This document shows positions 26,901-38,900 of a DNA stretch of 64,000 nt, piece by piece. Numbering within the stretch: the stretch's first letter is position 1; every line of letters begins with the position of its first letter. The position numbers and the translations under genes are program-made. The notes under the pieces are model-generated. The model saw only the letters and a program-made list of their open reading frames with translations. It searched no databases and was not told where the DNA came from. Origin of the DNA: Liolophura sinensis (Eukaryota > Mollusca > Polyplacophora > Chitonida > Chitonidae); the NCBI RefSeq assembly GCF_032854445.1, contig NC_088306.1, positions 12,953,386-13,017,385 of the forward strand, read 5' to 3'.

Positions 26901-29900
26901 TTTCAAACTTTTTGCTTACAAATCTTGGTCCCTCTCTCTGGCTGATGTCATTGTGTCTTTCTTTCTGTATATATTTATATATTTATTTGTTTCTTAACGC
27001 CATATTCCAGAATTTTTCACTTGTGCGATTTCGGTCAGTTTTATGGCTGGATGAATACAAATTGCCCGGACTGAGCCACCGGCCTTTGAAAGTTACTGTT
27101 ACGAACTTTCCCACATGAAACGTAACATGTACACACCGTATTAGTGAAACACAAGTGGTCTTCAACTAACGTTGAGCCAGAACGGGGAAATCTACAAATT
27201 CCCTGTCTGAGGCTTATATATCTAAATTTGTCTGTTTTTTGTCTGATTAGTCTTATGTGCGTACCTAGGTCTGTCTCTTTCTTTCTTTGCTTTCCTGACT
27301 TTTTGGTTGTGAATCTGTTTTGGGGATTTCTATATTATTTGTGTGTCTCTGTTTGTGATTGTCGCCACTTCATTTAGCATCCATACAAACTCTTTTGTTT
27401 TCAAACAGGTTTAAGTTTTGACTGGATTAGACGAACCATTTTCTGGACGGATTCCTCCGTCAAACAGATCAAGTCGTATGACATAGGCACAACCCGCCGG
27501 ATGGCGACCGTCAAGAATACAAATGACTCATTGGGTCACGTGACAGTTGATCCATTCACAAGGTTGGCTTCTGTTATAGAAGTTACATTTTGCTTAATTT
27601 TAAATTTCAGTTACCTCAATTTTTCTTGCCCTGATGCTACAAACACATATGTTACACGGATAGGCTTGAAAGTTCAGAATTGTACACAGGGATTATAAGA
27701 GTGATTTGCATTTCACGTGATTTCGCAATTAATTGTGGAGAAAGAATTTATTTAACCATATATCTATGGGTACAGGGTGAAATAACTCGATTCCTAAAAG
27801 CTTTGCAAGAGGTGTGCACTTTGGGTAAAGCTCCATTTCTCAATCTACGTTAGTCAGCTGTTTAAATCGGTCAGAAACTATACCGGATTTCTGTCCGCGG
27901 TGACGTCTTTTCCCTTTGATATCTGAACTGTATAACGTGAACTGTATAACGTTATGCTGATATTTCAATAAATAATGTTGACAACACAACAGTTCAACGA
28001 ACAGAAAATTTGATACAGTTTTTAACGAACGCCAGATTCAAGAAAAAGGTTTTCAAAGCCCTTCAAACTCGGGGAGAAGTTCGTCTTTTTCCTTTGATAT
28101 CTCGCGTGAACTATATAACGTTATGCTGATATTTCAATAAATAATGTTGACAACACAACGGTTCAACGATGAGAAAGTTTCAGACAGTTTTTAACGAACG
28201 CCAGATTCAAGTAAACGGTTTTCAAAGCCCTTCAAACTCGGGGAGAAGTTCGTCTTTTTCCTTTGATATCTCGCGTGAACTATATAAGGTTATGCTGATA
28301 TTTCAATAAATAATGTTGACAACACAACGGTTCAATGATGAGAAAGTTTCAGACAGTTTTTAACGAACGCCAGATTCAAGTAAAAAGTTTTCAAAGCCCT
28401 TCAAACTTGGGGAGAATTTCGAAGAAATTGGTTTTGCCTTATCTGTCCATGATAAGTAATTCTGAAGTATTATCTGTGTGCAGTTGTTGAAGCTCTAATG
28501 AAACTGCTTTTCATTTTCACAGGCAAATATTTTGGATCACCAGGTCACCGTATGCCATAAAAAGTACGTCATATGATAACACCAAAAGGGAGACAACTCT
28601 AATATCCGCCTACATTAGTAGACCCTCGGATATCTATTTTGATGCAGAAAAACAGTCGTAAGTTAACGTGAATGGATTGCATGTATTAAGAAAACAGTGT
28701 ACGTAATCCTAAAGTTCTGCACTCACGAACGTATCAGCAAAGTTGTATAACTTGTTAGTTTCCGGTCTGTCTTACACTCAGTTCAGCGTCATAAGTTCCC
28801 AACTGTTACGCGTATATTTATATACCCACATACAGGCGGAACGGTTTTAACATTTTGGATGGGGTCGAGGAGGTGACGTTTTGAGACGGGTGATTGGTAA
28901 TTTAATATCAACGAAAGTTGTCTAACATTTTTTTATACATATGACGGTTTTTACCTTAGCGACAAAAACAATTCGATTTCGAAGCTCCCAAATTGTAATG
29001 TTAAGTCATTGATGTTTTTCAGGTTAATCTGGAGCGATCAGGATCAAATCCACAGAATCTTCGTAAACGGTACTGGACGGAAATCTGTGTTGCGCCGAGT
29101 TGGAGACATAAACCACGGATTGGTTGTCTACAAGGTGATTTCCCTGGGTGTAAATGTCACGCCAGTGCTTGCCCAAATAACCTACAATAAACAACAGTAC
29201 AGAGAAGGTGTTGTAGCAACCTGCGAATGGTCGTGGGAACCCGGGCACTAACCCGGTTTCTTTTCGTCATAATGCTGGCCGCCGTCGTATAAGTGAAATA
29301 TTCTTGAGTACAGCGTAAAACACCTGTCAAATTCATAAATAAATAAATAAATAAATAAATAAATACAATAAAATATATGATAGTGGAAGGTGGAGGCTTC
29401 ATCCACGACGGGAAATTTCAATGATGAATCCGGTTTCCGTTAATTACTGAACATTCTCATTGTAAACTGACCTAATCGGTACTTGTACGTTGAGCGGTAC
29501 AGATATGGTAATTACGTTGAGTGTCATAGATATGTTGATGAAGAGCCACAGAATAAACTGAGTAAACTGAGTGAATCAATGCATGAACGTTTTGCGGTGT
29601 GAAAAATGTTAACAAATAGCCACAGTCCACTGACTAGCTCAGTCAGCTGTTGGTGAATTATGTGGTTAATTCATGTAGTCTACATATGGTCAGTGTTGTA
29701 TATAAGTACTACATAGTGTGTTGCACAGGGAACAGAAGCTGACAGATTTGTGTACATTATTGTGTGCATTATCTCCCTTTATTTGTATTGGCCGTACTAG
29801 GCCACCAGAGTGTATTCAGGTCTTTCTCTCACTGCATACCATCAAATCAGAGCAGTCGCATCAGAAAGGATCTAAAGTCAACAGTTACGGTCAACTGACT

Positions 29901-32900
29901 GACGCAGTCACCCGACTACCCAACATCACTTAACTTTTGTTGATTCAACAAGAGTCAACTTGAAGTTGAGTCAACAAGCTGAGACGTATTGAGTCGTCTG
30001 GGCTCAACTTACTCAGCTTAGTCAACAAGCATTGATTGTGTAGGCCTATAATGTCATTGAATTGAATTGAACAAGTTGAGACGTGTTGAGTAGTCAGGAC
30101 TCAACTTTCTCAACTTGGTCTTCAAGCATTGATTGTGTATAATGTCATAGGGCTACCAGGGACATAGAACAGCAAACCGTCTTTATGCTGCAGATAGTAC
30201 ATGCCCCTTCTGTAGATGCCGGTATGTTTTCCATTGTTACAGAGCATGGTATTTTGGGCGTCATCTAGATCAGGAAATTATCTCAATGTGGAGTACATAA
30301 TTGGTCAGGTCTTCAACAGCCGGATTTTCATCGACAGTCCAACGCCGTTTGTTGATGTGGACATCGTCAGCAGTCTTTCGCAACAGAACATAAGAGGTAT
30401 AAATTTTCTCCCATAGTTACAGTTTATTGAATTATTTATTTATTTATTTATTTCATTGCCGTACTCGAAATATTTCACTTATACGACGGTTTTCAACATT
30501 ATGGTACGTGGTATAGGAAACCCGACAGATCCATGGAGATACCCACTTTTTATACACTTTCTAGATGTATAGGAATGGGGCAAGGCAGTTTAAGAAAGGG
30601 CATGTTTCTAGCAAACGTCACACTTTCGTATTTTTGCCTCTCACTTTTAACTCAAATGTCGAAGGCCAAATGTCGAGCGGACGAGACTCCATCCTAAGCA
30701 ATTACCTGACAGCGATAAAGAAATAAACCATATCCCCCTACCCATTCGTCCTATAGTTCTTCAAACATTTCGTAAAAAGTAAAGTACCTAAACTTCCTAA
30801 AGTACCTCTGGTCTAAACTGTATTTTGTTCCTTTCGTAACGTATTATGTTTTACAAGATAACAATGGTCTTGCCTTTGTGCAGGAAAAGCTGGCTCATTG
30901 TCTCCGTGGTAGAATGGAATGCATTTTGCTTATTGGTCTGTACATATCTCATACATGAAGAAAGCCTTTTTTGCTAAAAAAAAATGCAAAACACATGAGA
31001 AGAGTAACGCAATTAGCTGATGAATATAGTTTTAAATGTAGATTTATTTCTATATTAAATATTAAATTTTGTCATGTTCTGTCCCGTTTTACCCTTTGCT
31101 TCCTCATTTTGGACTTTCACCTGAATATATTGCGGGCTTTCATTTGTAGAAGAAAAGATCGTACAAAGTGTTGAAAGAACTTATCTCTAAACACATATCA
31201 ATTATTTACGCAGTCGACGATCAAGTGCCGATATTCTCAACAGATCCCAAAATTCCACACTGAAGGCTGCACTTAAAGCCTCTAACATGTCTTCTCCCTT
31301 ACTTCCGCAATCGTCCGGTATGATTATTAAACAGTGTTACTTCCTGATTTTCTTTTATTATTAAAATGTTGTCTAGGTGTTTGCTTCCAAAACGGAGGAT
31401 GTGACCACTACTGTTTGCCGACAGGCGGCGCTACGAGAGAATGTCATTGTGAACTGGGGTATGAGTTACATTCGGACGGGCGGACATGTGTGACAGGTAA
31501 ACCTACAGTTCTGATGTGGTGTGTGTTCTCTGTGACGGACATGTGTGACAGGTAAACCTACAGTTCTGATGTGTGTGTTCTCTGTGACGGACATGTGTGA
31601 CAGGTAAACCTACAGTTCTGATGTGTTGTGATGTGTGTTCTCTGTGACGGACATGTGTGACAGGTAAACCTACAGTTCTGATGTGGTGTGTGTTCTCTGT
31701 GACGGACATGTGTGACAGGTAAACCTACAGTTCTGATGTGTGTGTTCTCTGTGACGGACATGTGTGACAGGTAAACCTACAGTTCTGATGTGATGTGTGT
31801 TCTCTGTGACGGACATGTGTGACAGGTAAACCTACAGTTCTGATGTGGTGTGTGTTCTCTGTGACGGACATGTGTGACAGGTAAACCTACAGTTCTGATG
31901 TGGTGTGTGTTCTCTGTGACGGACATGTGTGACAGGTAAACCTACAGTTCTGATGTGATGTGTGTTCTCTGTGACGGACATGTGTTACAGGTAAACCTAC
32001 AGTTCTGATGTGATGTGTGTTCTCTGTGACAGACATGTGTGACAGGTAAACCTACAGTTCTGATGTGGTGTGTGCTCTCTGTGACGGACATGTGTGACAG
32101 GTAAACCTACAGTTCTGATGTGATGTGTGTTCTCTGTGACGGAAGTGTTGACAACTGTCAACCAAAATTAACGTTCCGGGTCAATAAGCGCAAGGCCAAA
32201 TCCCAAAAGAACATTGCGAAATTAAGACAGATTCATGGAAAGAGAAGCAGACAGCAGTTTTAAATAATGTTGGAAGGAAGCAAGAAATCCTCAAGACAAA
32301 TGCTTGGAATGAATAACATTAGTGTAAGCAGTATTCAAATTCTGTGCCATGCTAGTTTAATAGTTGGCGATACTCTGAATATGTATCCCTGTTGCGCTTT
32401 TATTGCTACTGTTCATAAATTCAACGTGGCGATCTAATTGAAGACGATGTACATACATTCACTAGCCCCGGGTTAAGCAGAATTGCACACAGTCATGAAG
32501 AAGTGGTATAATACTTTCTGGACACTCTGTCCATATTTACATACAAGAGAATTATACTCATTGTAAAACTTAAGAACTTAGAGTGAAGGCGTTTGGCAGT
32601 AATGGCTTTTGACGTTGATATCGTCACATAAAACACAGGAGATATATACATGCCATATGCACGACCTTTCCGTATATTGCTATCCAGATAAGCATAATTT
32701 ACAGCGTCAAAACTGAAACTATCTCTCTTGTTGTAAAGTCGATGTTACAGGAAAACATTTTGGTCTTCCTCAGTACGATGAGATGTACCATCTGAAGTGT
32801 CTGAAGTTTCCTTTAAATCCAGCGTCAATGGCTTTCATCAGTTTTGTCATCTCCGAATTCGTTTTGGATGAGGTCTGGAGAGAAAGAGATTTTAGAATGG

Positions 32901-35900
32901 TATGATCAGCCGTGAAGTTCACATACTGGCCAGCGATGTCTTTATTATTTCCTGGCTTGGATTGATGACGGTGCTTTGAGAGAAAATCAACAGGATTATC
33001 CTCTCCTGGCTGGTATATAACTGATACTGCATGGTCGTAACTGCCATCTGGATGTTGAGACTGTGGCTTGTGGTATCAAGTGTTTTGTGGTCTGTCACAA
33101 CTGTTAAATGGGTTGTCAAAGATATAGATGTCAAATTTTTCACCGGCTCAGACAACGGCAAGTGCCTCTCGGTCATTAAGGAGTATTGCTGTTCACTGTC
33201 TGATAATGTGCTGCAGATATATGACTGGTTGAGTTAAAGTGCCACCAGTTAAAATCTAGACGCTTGTTCCAACTATGTAGCACAAATATGACACAACAGG
33301 GTCAGAAGGACGTTCCGAAGAAGTGATGCTGACTTCGTTATGCCAAGAAAACTCTCTACAGAAGCTGGAATCTCGGGCACTGGCATGTTCTTGATGTCAT
33401 GAACTTTCTAAACATCTGGAGAAAATGTAAATTCGATGAATGATAGTGAGGCATAGGGTAAAGTTCCTACCTTTTCAGACTTTTAAGAGCCATGTACGAA
33501 CTGTAATTACATCATTTACGTAAAATGAAATTTCACATTTATTTTGTAGAGTTTTTATCAGAGGACCATTTCCTACTAACCGATTTTGTCGGACAGAGGT
33601 TTTACCAAGTGGAAATAAACACTGGAAAAATATGGGGGACTTTTCGACCGAATGCTTTTTCAACAGCCCTCGCCGTGGATCCTGAGAATAAGAAAGTCTT
33701 CTGGTCTGATTATCTGCGGAAAGAAATAAGGTCGAGTTACCTGAATGGGAGCCAAGCCACCACCCTCATTACCACAGGTATTGTACTGAAGGTCAAGTAA
33801 ATGAAGTTTAAGGGTACATACAGTCTTAAATAATGTGTCCCTCAGCTGAAAGGCGGCAGAGAGCAGTGTCCAGAAATACTTCAACGTTTTTTTTCCCATT
33901 TTTCTTATCAAATGAATTCCGCAAAAGCAGTTTGTTTCCTGGGTTCTTGCGATCATCCTTCCCAAAGCTTACTTTTACATTATTTTGAGCAATAATAGTT
34001 CATGAAAACGTGTGAGAATGATCTGAAGGTACATGTAGTTCATCAGAGATAATTAACGGAAGATAACGTTCCAAATGTCCCGTAAACAGATAAGGGAAAT
34101 CATTTCGAAGGCAGTGATGTCATATCACAGCACTTATATATGGTCTCTGAAAAGCCTCTGAAATACTAAAGAACAGTGGTTTGGGGTAAAGTTTTGAAAG
34201 GTGCTTTCCGTGTCACTTACATTGTTGCATAGTTCATCTTTAGTTCAAACAGACAAATCAGACCAGTGGAACGTCAAGCTCTAAACTCGAACAATCACTC
34301 TCTCAACGAAAATAAACTTTTAAAATTCCATTGCAATGCGGAATTTGCTGTCTTATACATTATTAAGACATTGTTATGATCTAAAACGTTTGTTTCTCAG
34401 TTCTGTATCTTTGAACTTTATATGACGTAACATACATAAAAAAATTCTGCAAATGCAAGGTAGTATGACACCTATTGTTTTTTTTTTTGTTTTTTTTTGC
34501 CTCGCCGTTCTTCTTTTTTTCAGGGCAAAGGGTACGCTGGTCGTCTCGCTTTTCTTCCCCGGCATTGCTGTTTTGTGTTAAGATAGAGAACATACTGGTT
34601 TTCTCGCTGTTCTATCCTTACTTTGTTGTTTTTTAGTTGAAGGTACAGAGAACGCTGGTCGTTTTGCCGCTTCTTCCAAAATTTTGCTGTTTTTGGGTTT
34701 CAGGTAGAGAACACGCTGGTTTTCTCGCTGTTTATTTCCATGATTTAGCTGTTTTTGTGTTGAAGGCACAGGACACGCTGGTCATTTGCCATTCCTCCCT
34801 AGTTTTTGCTGTTTTTGTGTTGAAAGTATAGAGCATGCTGATCGTCTCGCTGTTCTTCCCTGGCTTTGCAGTTTTTGTGTTGAAGGTACAAAGCACGCTG
34901 GTCATCCCGCTGTTTTTCCCTGATTTTTACTGTTTTTGTGTGAAAAGTACAGAGAACGCAGATCGTCTCTCCGTTTTTTCCTAACATTGCTGTTTTTGTG
35001 TTGAAATTACAGAGAACGCTGGTCTTCTCGCTGTTCTTCCCTGACTTTGCTGTTCTTGTGTTGAAGGTACAAAGCTTACTGGTCGTCTCGCCTTTCTGCA
35101 TTAGCTTTGCTGTTTTTGTGTTGAAGGTAGAGAGCATGCTGACCGTCTCGCCCTTCTACACTGGCTTTGCTGCTTTTGTGTTGAAGGTACAGAGCACGCT
35201 GGTCCCCTCGCCGTTCTTCCCTGTCTTTGCTGTTTTTGTGTTGAAGGTACAGAGCGCGCTGGTCGTCTCGCTGTTTTTGCTATTTTTGTGTTGAAGGTAA
35301 AAAGCTTGCTGATCGTCTAGCTGTTCTTCCCTGGCTTTGCTGTTTTTGTGTTAAAGTTAGAGAGCACGCTGGTCGTCTCGCCCTTCTACACTGGCCTTGC
35401 TGCTTTTGTGTTGAAGGTAGAGAGCACGCTGGTCCTCTCGCCGTTCTTCCCTGTCTTTGCTGTTTTTGTGTTGAAGGTACAGAGCGCGCTGGTCGTCTTG
35501 CCGTTTTCCCCTCGCTTCGCTATTTTTGTGTTGAAGGTACAAAGCTTGCTGGTCGTCTCGCTGTTCTTCCCTTGATTTTCTGTTTTGGTGTTGAAGTTAG
35601 AGAGCACGCTGGTCGTCTCGCCCTTCTGCACTGGCTTTGTTGTTTTTGTGTTGAAGGTACAGAGCATGCTGGTCGTCTTGCCGTTTTTCCTTAATTTTGC
35701 TGTTTTGTGTTGAAGGTCCAGAGCACGCTGGTCGTCTCGCCGTTGATTCTGTCACCGGTAACATTTTCTATTCAGCCTTTAACCGAGCAAAGGGGAATCA
35801 CACCAGGAGTTACATTGCTGTAGTGTCAGCCGATGGCCAGTCTAGAAGAATGATAGTATTTGGCTTGAACTCCCCACGAGCTGTGGCTTTACACCCTGGT

Positions 35901-38900
35901 CAAGGGTAAGAGTGTCATTAAATGAATATTTTTTTATTTGATGTGTTTTTATGTAGTAGTAAGATTAATGGGTAATTGGTTATGCTTTAGTCTGGTGATA
36001 ATAACGCCAAAACCCTAGCATACGACGTTAAAGGCTGACAAAAGACATGAGGAAAAAGGCGCTGATTTGAATTGTCCACAGCGCACTGTGGAAATTCGCG
36101 AACGCCGTAACAAATATAATGTCAGGTAATAGTGAAGAGTGGAAATCACGACTGACAGTGAATTAAGCTCTATGTGTATGGTGAGTGCATGGAGAGTTTG
36201 AGTGCTACTGTGTTACTTTAGAATGGTTCTCATTGCTTTCAGCGTCATTTTCTGGTCTGACTATGGACCAAGGCCTGTTATTGAGCGTGCTAATATGGAC
36301 GGCTCTCAGCGTGTGCCCATCATCAGCACCGACATCACCCAGCCGAACGGGATTGCGATCGACTTGAAAAGTATATTCTCAAATCACACCTGGCTCAAGC
36401 TGTAGGAAATATCGGAAGTGTTTTTTAAAAAACCTGTATCTGCCATCAACCTTTAACGTTACCGATGTAAACAATGGTATTAACATCCCAACAGTAAGTT
36501 TCTAACACCATGAAGTAAAAATATGATAATCGTTAAGACCATTTCGTAACTTTCGAATGCGGCATTGTTGGGAAAACCTATCCAACTGATGTCGAGCCAG
36601 TGTCCTCGAACAGCATGTGCCTGTTGCCTGTTCCAAGTATTTTACAAGGCTTGAAAAGGTTCACATGCCAGGATCACTTGGTACATTGCATTTATTCTGC
36701 CTTTTACAGCGAACCAGTTGTTTTGGGTAGATGGCGTTCGGCACACGATAGAACGATGTTCCTTCCACGGCATGGACAGACAGAAGTTACTACATGACCC
36801 CTTTGCTCAGCCAATGCAAATAGTTCTCTACGGAGACAAGCTTTATTACACTGGATGGAATAAACGGTAATTAATCTGAATACAGTGTTACATCTGAGAT
36901 TAGCTGCCTCAAAATGTACATGTACAGACAACAGTTTGATACAGGTACATCCAATAATGTTAGCTCAGCTTTAACCAGCCTGTCAGTTTGGTGCAACAGT
37001 TTGGCTACATATACACCCAAAGCATATGTAGCCGACCACGTCCAGGTGGTATGATTTATTGTTTTGTCCCAAATACTTGTAGCAGTCGACTCAGTAAATA
37101 TAGGATTTGTATTAGCGCAAGTCACAATGCCACATCTATCCTTTTACGCAGGGACTTGAAGCCCTGACACGTCTTTATTTGTTTAATTTGTCGAGGTGTT
37201 GATTCAGTCGGAGCCCATGGGCATACCATTCCGCCTCCAAGCAACCCTGGTGTGGTCTTTACATGAAGTTCATTGGAGACAAATTGCCTTGGACTGTTAA
37301 GACACACATTGAAATCGTTGTGGCTGTGACAGTGTTTGCGTCGCATGTGAGAAAGTTTGGCAGTTACTTCCAAGTGCCTTTACATTACTTCGGGTCCATC
37401 GTCCATCGACCGCCATCAACTGGTAATAAAAAAAACAATACGGAGATATAACTATGCCGACCTCTTGGAGAAAAAAAACTAGTAAACTGACAAGAGAATG
37501 GATTTCACCGGTTACGTGCAACCATTTGCACTGTCGTCGCTGCTCTGGTTTTACTCTCTATGCTGTAGACGACACTCAGATGGCGGCAACATTCCCGGTT
37601 CTCTTGGGCTATAACTCAGTGTATACATATATATCCTGAAATGGAATGTAATTTTTGTGACAGGGCAGAGTGTCACACAACTCGTGAACTGTACATTAGA
37701 AATACAACTGTGGATTCTATAAGCGAGTGAGAAACGTGAAGATCCTAACACTTTGACGTAAATGTGTTGAATAAGAAGCCTACCCAAAAGGAGATACCAG
37801 TTTGAAATCCAGATATATACTCACATTTAAGAAAGTGAATTATTTGTGTAAAACGCAAACAGCGGAGTTTGTTTTCATTAGACCTAGCCTGATAATCTCA
37901 ATAATCTTTTTTCTCAGCGGAATAATCGTCATGGACAAAGCCGATGGAGGAAACAGACGCTATCTGATGGAGTCGGCCATATTTGCTGAACTCTCCGACT
38001 TTGTTGTTGTTTGGTCGAATATGCAGGAGAAAGGTGAGAAAAAGATGTAATGACCGTAATAATAATATTACTATTGATATATAAGAAAAGAACAGAAGAA
38101 ATCCTCTCAGATGTCTACATCGTTGTATTCCAACTGCATCGTTGTATTCCAATTTTCGTTCTCATCAAGGTTACAGTGTCCCTGTAGCTGTAGTTCGAAG
38201 CTGCAGTTGGAATACAACGATGTGGAACTTTGAGAAGGTTGCCATTGTTCTTTCTCATACCTGTTCTTCACATCAGAACAGTTAACTTTTTACTTTTGAT
38301 CTCTGATTTTTCATTGTTTAAGACACAAGCCAGTCTAGCTTACATAGTTGAATATGGCGTAAAAAAAGAATACAATAAATACAGGTACTGTAATTCGTTA
38401 ACCTTTTCGCATGTTTGCAAGATATTTATTTAAGCATATTCCGAGGGCATTATTCTGTCAGACTTATAAAACTATACTTTTTATGATGCCTTGAAATTGG
38501 CTAGCCCAACTAGTGTAGCTTTGCCTCCATAATCACAGATGTGCTCAAATGGGACTGAAAGTTGCTGTCATATGCAAAAAGGTTGAGGAAATAGGGTACA
38601 CAAAATTACTTGGAAAGAACGAAATGGGGAATGCGGAAATCTTTTCTCTTCATAAACCATAATTTTTGACGATTACAAAGAAAATTAATAATAACAATCC
38701 AGTAACAATCAAATAAAATGTCGCTTTTCTCCGATGCCTTTGTATTGGTGTCAGGCGATTGTTTATTAAATGTAAGAGCACAGCATTTTAGTAATTGTAG
38801 ACCAGTAACATCTAATCTGCATTCCTTTTACCTAATTCTGCCGAAGTAATGGTGTTTACTTTTCAGTGACCAACATGTGCTCCGAGAATAACGGAGGATG

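Noticed and set aside
31480..32140. CRISPR-like array (regular repeats with short spacers)
   Set aside because: Units are contiguous 55-bp tandem copies without unique spacers, in a eukaryotic intron.
34374..35667. Overlapping repeat ORFs on both strands in the 60-bp array
   Set aside because: Same cause: a 60-bp period free of stops. The unit is an intron-exon boundary copy, not a protein repeat.
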